A stretch of DNA of 64,000 nt, taken from assembly GCA_016719885.1 (NCBI GenBank), contig JADJYF010000001.1:62001-126000 (forward strand), given 5' to 3'. Positions 59,211-64,000 of this stretch are shown here, piece by piece. This DNA is from Pseudomonadota bacterium. GTDB taxonomy: Bacteria; Pseudomonadota; Gammaproteobacteria; Ga0077536. The position numbers and the translations under genes were made by a program. Each line of letters opens with the position of its first letter. The stretch's first letter is position 1. The notes below the pieces were generated by a model. The model did not search any database and was not told the origin of the DNA. It saw only the letters and a program-made list of their open reading frames with translations.

Positions 59211-62123
59211 TCAGTGCAGGCGCGGTGGCTTGAGTTCGGTCTCGCCGGGCGCTTCGAGCGGCGGCGCCTGCAGGATGCGGCCCGCGCGCGCCGCGAGCCA
59301 GCGTTCCAGCTCGGCCGCCGGCATCGCCCGCCCCAGGTAGAAGCCCTGCATCTCGTCGCAGCGATGCTGGCGCAGGAAGGCGAGCTGCGCACTGTTTTCC
59401 ACGCCTTCGGCGATCACCGACAGGCGCATGCTGTGGGCCATCGCGATCACGGCGCGGGTGATGGCCGCATCGCCCGGGTCGCTGTTGAGATCGCGGATGA
59501 AGGATTGATCAATCTTCACCTGGTCGACCGGCAGCTGCTTGAGATTGGCCAGCGACGCGAAGCCGGTGCCGAAATCGTCGATCGCGATGCGCAGGCCAAG
59601 ATCCTTCAACGCCTGCAGCAGGCGGCCCGCGCGTTCGCGCTCGTGCATCACCGCGCTCTCGGTGATTTCGAGCGTGATGCTGCGCGCGTCGGCGCCGCTG
59701 CGTTCGAGCGCCGATTTGACGCTGCCCAGCCAGTTGTCGCTGGCGAGCTGACGGGCCGAGACATTGACGCCGATCTTGAGCGCCAGGCCCGCCAGCTGCC
59801 AGGCGCGCGACTGCCGGCAGGCCTCGTGGAATACCCATTCGCCGATGTGCTGAATGAGATCCGATTCCTCCGCGACCGGTACGTAATCGCCGGGCAGCAG
59901 CAGGCCGCGTTCGGGATGATGCCAGCGCAGCAGCGCTTCGGCGCCGGTCACGTGGTCGCTGTCCAGCGCCAGGGTCGGCTGGTAGTAGAGTTCGAACTCG
60001 TGGTTGCGCAGTGCGTGATGCAGGGCATTGGCCACCTGCAGATGCTGACGCGCGCGCGCGTCGTAGGCTTCGTCGTAGTAACCGATGCCATTGCGCTCGC
60101 GCTGCTTGACGCGATGCAGGGCCGCGTCGGCATGTTTGAACAGGCTCTCGACGTCCTCGCCGTCGCGCGGATAGAGACTGACGCCGACGCTGCCGGTGAT
60201 GCGCACGTCGTGGTTTTCGAGCACGTAGGGTTCGTTGCCGATGTCGAGAAAGCGGCGCGCCAGTTCGTCGATGCTGGCCGCCGGGTCGATGCCGGTCAGA
60301 AGGATGCCGAACTGGTCGCCGTCCCAGCGCGCGACGGTGTCGTGGGGGCGCGCGGTCAGCGCCAGGCGTTCGCCTATTTCGACCAGCAGCGCATCGCCGG
60401 TGGCATGGCCGTGACTGCTGTTGATGTATTTGAAGCCATCGAGATCGAGAAACAGCACCGCCAGCATGTCGCCGTCGCGGCGCGCCGCGGCGATGGCCTG
60501 CGCCACGCGGTCGGCCAACAGCTCGCGATTGGGCAGGCGCGTCAAGGCATCGTGGGTGGCCTGGTGCGCCACCTGGCGTGACAGCGACAGGTTCTCGGTC
60601 ACGTCGTGAAAGGCGATCACCGCGCCTTGGCGCGTGCCGTCGTCGGCCACTATCGGGCTGGCCGTGATGCGCACCGCGTAGGGGTCGCCGAGGCGCCTGT
60701 TGAGCAAGGCATAGGACGGCGAGCGCACCGAGCGATTCTCGGCCAGCGCCTGGCCGATGACCTGGGCAGCCTTGTCGCGCTCGGCTTTCTGCGCCGACCA
60801 GAAGATGCTCGAGATGTGGCGACCGACGGCATCGCGGCGCGCATGCTCGCTCAAGGCCTCGGCGACCGGGTTCATGTAGGTGACGAGGCCATCGTGGTCG
60901 GTGGTCACCACCGCGTCGCCGATCGCATGCAGGGTGGCGCGTGCCAGTTCCTTTTCGCGACGCAGGCTGCGGGCCGCGCGCTCCACCCGTCGCCAGCTCC
61001 ACAGCGGATAGCTGCAGGCGCCGGCAAGCAGCGCCGGCGCGGGCGCCAGCCACAGTTCGAAGGCGAGCAGCAGGATTACCGGTACGGCGACGGTCAAGAC
61101 CATCAACACGCCGGCCACCGCCAGGCCCTGGCGTGGCGAACAGCGCGGATACAGCAGCGCCGGCGCCAGCGCGAACAGCGACAGCAGCGCGGCGTAGAGC
61201 GGACCGCGCAGCGGCGTCACCCAATTGCGATTGCGCAGGTTGTCGAGCACCGTGGCGTTGAACTCGACGCCCGACATCGGCTGCGCCTCGCCCGACACCG
61301 GCGTGGCGAGGCTGCGGCCGAGTCCGGCGGCGGTCACGCCCACCAGCACGAAACGCCCGTGCAGACGGTTCAGCAGCGCATCCTGCTCCAGTACGTCGGC
61401 GAACGACACTTCGCGAAAACGCCCGGGCGGACCGAGAAAATTCACCAGCAGGCGATAGTCGCGCAGCCACTGTCCGCTGCCGGCCGTCGAGGTCGGCGCG
61501 CGGGTTTCGCCGGGCAGGTGCTGCCATTCGCCGGGTGCCACCTGTTCGAGCATGGCCAGCGCCAGGCTCGGCCACACCGGCGACGACAGGCCGGCCTGCA
61601 GGTAGACGCTGCGGATCACCGAATCGCGATCGAGCTCGGTGTCGACATGCCCGAGCTTGGCCGCGACCTGGGCGAAGGCGCGCAAGGGCTGCACTTCGCG
61701 CAGGGGGCCGTCGGCGCTCTCCTGGTCGGGAAACACCGGCAGCACCACGTTGCCATTGGCGGCGATGGCGCCGGCCAGGTGGGTGTCGCCGCCGTCGCCA
61801 TTGGCGGCCTCGGCGAACATGATGTCGAAGGCCACCGCGCGCACGCCGACGCGGGTCAGACGCTCGAGCAGTTGCGCATGCACGTGGCGTGACCACGGCC
61901 AGCGCCCGAGCTGCTTGAGACTGCGGTCGTCGACGGCGACGATGACGATGTCGTCGGGCGTCGTGCCGCGCTTCAAACGCAGCGCCGCGTCGTAGATGAC
62001 GTTGTCCCAGCGTTCCAGCACGCCTGACATCACCGCCAACGCGATGATCGCGCACAGCGCGCCGGCGAGGCGCGCGGTCTCGCTGCGCGACCAGTCGCCG
62101 AGGCGTGTGGCGAGCGGCGTCAC
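59211..62123 (-). CDS. CHASE2-PAS-GGDEF-EAL membrane c-di-GMP phosphodiesterase
   Basis: 970 residues from a GTG overlapping the upstream stop (GTGA); a GTG at 62162 would add 13. Order: TM1 (about 20-38), periplasmic CHASE2 (about 40-310: VAVDDRSLKQLGRWPWSR, AFDIMFAE), three further membrane helices (about 315-380), PAS (about 400-505), GGDEF (about 520-680), EAL (about 695-940). The GGDEF site reads WDGDQF, so cyclase activity is probably lost, though it may bind GTP. EAL residues are intact: AEALLRW, NVSARQL, EITES, DDFGTGFASL, KIDQSFI and AEGVE. It should hydrolyse c-di-GMP when CHASE2 senses an external signal, possibly through the FecR/LysM protein encoded upstream. Confidence 0.92.
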   Translation of the reverse strand: MTPLATRLGDWSRSETARLAGALCAIIALAVMSGVLERWDNVIYDAALRLKRGTTPDDIVIVAVDDRSLKQLGRWPWSRHVHAQLLERLTRVGVRAVAFDIMFAEAANGDGGDTHLAGAIAANGNVVLPVFPDQESADGPLREVQPLRAFAQVAAKLGHVDTELDRDSVIRSVYLQAGLSSPVWPSLALAMLEQVAPGEWQHLPGETRAPTSTAGSGQWLRDYRLLVNFLGPPGRFREVSFADVLEQDALLNRLHGRFVLVGVTAAGLGRSLATPVSGEAQPMSGVEFNATVLDNLRNRNWVTPLRGPLYAALLSLFALAPALLYPRCSPRQGLAVAGVLMVLTVAVPVILLLAFELWLAPAPALLAGACSYPLWSWRRVERAARSLRREKELARATLHAIGDAVVTTDHDGLVTYMNPVAEALSEHARRDAVGRHISSIFWSAQKAERDKAAQVIGQALAENRSVRSPSYALLNRRLGDPYAVRITASPIVADDGTRQGAVIAFHDVTENLSLSRQVAHQATHDALTRLPNRELLADRVAQAIAAARRDGDMLAVLFLDLDGFKYINSSHGHATGDALLVEIGERLALTARPHDTVARWDGDQFGILLTGIDPAASIDELARRFLDIGNEPYVLENHDVRITGSVGVSLYPRDGEDVESLFKHADAALHRVKQRERNGIGYYDEAYDARARQHLQVANALHHALRNHEFELYYQPTLALDSDHVTGAEALLRWHHPERGLLLPGDYVPVAEESDLIQHIGEWVFHEACRQSRAWQLAGLALKIGVNVSARQLASDNWLGSVKSALERSGADARSITLEITESAVMHERERAGRLLQALKDLGLRIAIDDFGTGFASLANLKQLPVDQVKIDQSFIRDLNSDPGDAAITRAVIAMAHSMRLSVIAEGVENSAQLAFLRQHRCDEMQGFYLGRAMPAAELERWLAARAGRILQAPPLEAPGETELKPPRLH

Positions 62124-63754
62124 AAGGCCAGTGCTATCAAGGGCAGGAACACCAGCATCCACCAGCGCGCGCCAGCCTTGGACGGCACCTCGATTTTTTG
62201 CACGGTGCCATAGGCGCCCTCGGTGCCGTCGCTGTCGATGGTCTTGACGTGCATGAAATAGGCGCCGCCCTTGGGCCGCTTGAACTTCGCTTCGGCGCCG
62301 TCGACGCGCATGTCGACCACCGGTTCGGCAAAGCTCTCGTCGCCGGCGAGCTGGAACTGGAACGTCTGGCCGGGTTCGCCGGCGCGCCAGCGCACGCTCA
62401 TGTTTTCTTTATCCACTGCCGGCGCCTCCAACGGCGGCGCCGGCGGCAGGCGACGGAATTGCTGGGTGTCGCTGTAGGGGCCCTGGCCCTCGGCGTCGGT
62501 GATGGACGCGACGCGCCAGTAGTAGATGCCGGGCGGCAGCGCCTCGGCCGTGGTGGCATGGCTGGCGCTGATGCTCGCGTCGTCCATGATGAGATCGGTA
62601 AATTGCGCGTCGCGCGCCACCTGCAGGTGATAGCGCGTGACGGCGCTGCTCTCACCCCAGCTCATGGGTGGCTTTTCTTCCGGCACGCCGGCGCCCGGCG
62701 CGGGCGCGGTCAAGAGCGGCGGCTCGGGGCGCGCGTCGAGGTCGAAGGGATGGTCGGCGCTCAAACCTTCCAGGCCCTGGGCATCGATGCCGCGCACACG
62801 CAGGAAGTAATGGCCGTCCGGCAGGTCGCTTGCGCGCAGGCGCGTGGCGTCGGCGCGGCCATCGAACAGCACACTGTCGAAGCGCGTGTCGGCCGCGAGC
62901 TGAAAGCGGTAGGCGCCGGCGCCGGCCAGGGCCGGAACGCTGAACGCCACCGGTACCCGTTCCACACGCGCCGGCAGCGCGGTGAGATCGGGCGCTGGCA
63001 GCAGCGCGACCGGCGCGCTCGGCGCGGCGGCGGCGCTGGCCACCGTGCCGTAGCCGGCGGCGACGTCGACGCCGCTCGTTTGCGTGTTGACCGCGACCTT
63101 GCCTTCCAGCACTTCGCTGCGCGTCGCATCGCTGGCGGCATTCACCCGGTAGCGCGTGCCGCGCACCGCGGTGACCGCGGCCGGCGTGCTGATCTCGAAG
63201 CGGCCCGGACCCTTGCCGAGCGGCGCCACCAGGTTTTCCATGCGCCCCTGCGTGAGGCGCACCTGGGTGTCGTAGTAGTCGGTGTTCTCGAAGCCGCCCA
63301 GCGCATCGAGATGCAGCTCCGCTTCGGCGTGCACCAGCACCCGTGAACCATCGGCGAATTCGAGTGTGACATTGGCTTCACGGCCGGTTTGCACCACGTC
63401 ACCGCTGCGCAACTGCATGCCCGCCGTCAGGGCGCGCGTGGCGCGCTTGCCGCGCACTTCGGCCTGGCCGTGCACCGCCGCGACCTTGGCGATGGCATCC
63501 ACGCGCCGCAGCCACTCGACCGGAATGCGCAGGCGTGTACCGGGCGGGATGTGTTGCGGGTCGTTGATGCGATTCAGGGTCTGGATGCGCGGCCAGTACT
63601 TGATGCCGGCCAGGTAGCGCTCGGTGAGATTCCAGGGGTTGTCGCCGTCCTGCACGGTGTAGATCCATTCGGCGGCGTGGGCGCTCCGGTGCGCCACCGT
63701 GCCGAACAGGATGAGCAGGACACAAGCGGTCAATCGAGCAAGGCGCGGCGGCAT
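62120..63754 (-). CDS. Periplasmic LysM-FecR protein with C-terminal membrane anchor
   Basis: 544 residues from MPPRLARLTACVLL, after AAGGAG. Signal peptide (about 1-27, ending AHA), then LysM (about 30-80: YTVQDGDNPWNLTERYL, IPPGTRLRIP) which binds peptidoglycan, FecR-like domain (about 95-200: SGDVVQTGREANVTLEFADGSRVLVHAEAELHLDALGG, TAVRGTRYRVN), then two or three FN3-like repeats (about 270-510: PDGHYFLRVRGIDAQGLEG, PPGIYYWRVASITDAEGQGPYS) and a final hydrophobic helix (WWMLVFLPLIALAL). Its stop overlaps the CHASE2-GGDEF-EAL gene, a known recurrent pairing of FecR/LysM proteins with CHASE2 proteins. It probably links the cell wall to c-di-GMP control. Confidence 0.9.
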   Translation of the reverse strand: MPPRLARLTACVLLILFGTVAHRSAHAAEWIYTVQDGDNPWNLTERYLAGIKYWPRIQTLNRINDPQHIPPGTRLRIPVEWLRRVDAIAKVAAVHGQAEVRGKRATRALTAGMQLRSGDVVQTGREANVTLEFADGSRVLVHAEAELHLDALGGFENTDYYDTQVRLTQGRMENLVAPLGKGPGRFEISTPAAVTAVRGTRYRVNAASDATRSEVLEGKVAVNTQTSGVDVAAGYGTVASAAAAPSAPVALLPAPDLTALPARVERVPVAFSVPALAGAGAYRFQLAADTRFDSVLFDGRADATRLRASDLPDGHYFLRVRGIDAQGLEGLSADHPFDLDARPEPPLLTAPAPGAGVPEEKPPMSWGESSAVTRYHLQVARDAQFTDLIMDDASISASHATTAEALPPGIYYWRVASITDAEGQGPYSDTQQFRRLPPAPPLEAPAVDKENMSVRWRAGEPGQTFQFQLAGDESFAEPVVDMRVDGAEAKFKRPKGGAYFMHVKTIDSDGTEGAYGTVQKIEVPSKAGARWWMLVFLPLIALAL

Positions 63755-63995
63755 GGTGACTCCTTTTTCCATGCCCGGCGCGACGTTCAGGCGCGGGCTG
63801 GCGTTCGGTTTCGTGGAACACACTCTCGACTCGCGGGCACCCGTGGCCGGCGCACGTCGAAGCGGGCATGCTAACCAAGGAGCCGGCAGGGCGTCATCCC
63901 ATCACGGGTAGAATCGGCGTGACCGCGGCGCCGTTGCGGCAGCCTGGTACAGACCTTTTCACCCACGCTTTTCCCAACAGCAAGGAACCACCACG

Positions 63996-64000
63996 ATGAA
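63996..64000 (+). CDS. First codon(s) of a gene running off the right edge
   Basis: An ATG at 63996 is preceded by CAAGGAACC with correct spacing. Only the ATG and two bases are inside the window, so nothing can be said of the product. The preceding 240 bases (63755-63995) show no gene and would be the shared divergent promoter. Confidence 0.45.

Overview
The window is GC-rich chromosomal DNA, densely packed with genes and with strong GC bias at third codon positions. The gene set points to a free-living, aerobic, metabolically versatile gammaproteobacterium. The evidence is slyX, htpX, yciB, pap, single-chain pntA with pntB, mscL, gamma-type ure/urt gene order and c-di-GMP enzymes with FecR partners. 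The species cannot be named from sequence alone. I see no tRNA, rRNA, transposase, prophage or CRISPR array. Repeats are limited to two families of short REP-like palindromes.

Layout. 1-6.0 kb: a truncated c-di-GMP-type gene (left edge), an FAH-family hydrolase, a Dph6-like PP-loop protein, slyX, and a MoxR ATPase/VWA pair (CbbQ/NorQ plus CbbO/NorD type) with no RuBisCO or NO-reductase genes nearby. 6.1-12.8 kb: RidA-like protein, two luciferase-like flavin monooxygenases, an AEC permease, an OmpR-type two-component system and HtpX. 12.9-21 kb: a methyltransferase, two divergent Hsp20 genes each with a sigma-32-like promoter, a FecR-SPOR protein, MscS, a Baeyer-Villiger-type monooxygenase, YciB and a two-domain polyphosphate kinase 2 (Pap). 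21-31 kb: two molybdopterin oxidoreductases flank a block of alpha/beta hydrolase, sulfurtransferase, two crotonases, a CREST-type membrane hydrolase and a carboxymuconolactone-decarboxylase-like protein. 31-39.5 kb: MscL, epoxide hydrolase, PPOX flavoprotein, a small receptor-like coiled-coil protein paired with a diiron MBL-fold protein, a Rieske oxygenase, a probable structured small RNA, a SoxYZ-like carrier, a crotonase and another PPOX protein. 39.6-42.6 kb: pntAB transhydrogenase.

42.8-55.9 kb is one continuous minus-strand nitrogen-scavenging cluster. It runs porin, urtABCDE (urea ABC importer), hupE/ureJ (nickel permease), ureDABC (urease and chaperone), ureEFG (nickel insertion) and a small lipoprotein. 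A near-consensus sigma-54 promoter lies directly upstream of the porin, which fits NtrC-type control by nitrogen limitation. As written, urtB and the porin each carry one single-base frameshift; both look like recent indels or assembly errors.

55.9-64 kb: a CRP/FNR regulator, an ABC-F ATPase, a tandem palindromic repeat, and a FecR/LysM protein overlapping a CHASE2-PAS-GGDEF-EAL protein whose GGDEF motif is degenerate while its EAL domain looks intact. The best candidates for something undescribed are the receptor-like/ODP-like pair (33378-34735), whose small protein holds two chemoreceptor-tip-like motifs, and the orphan structured RNA at 35970-36134.
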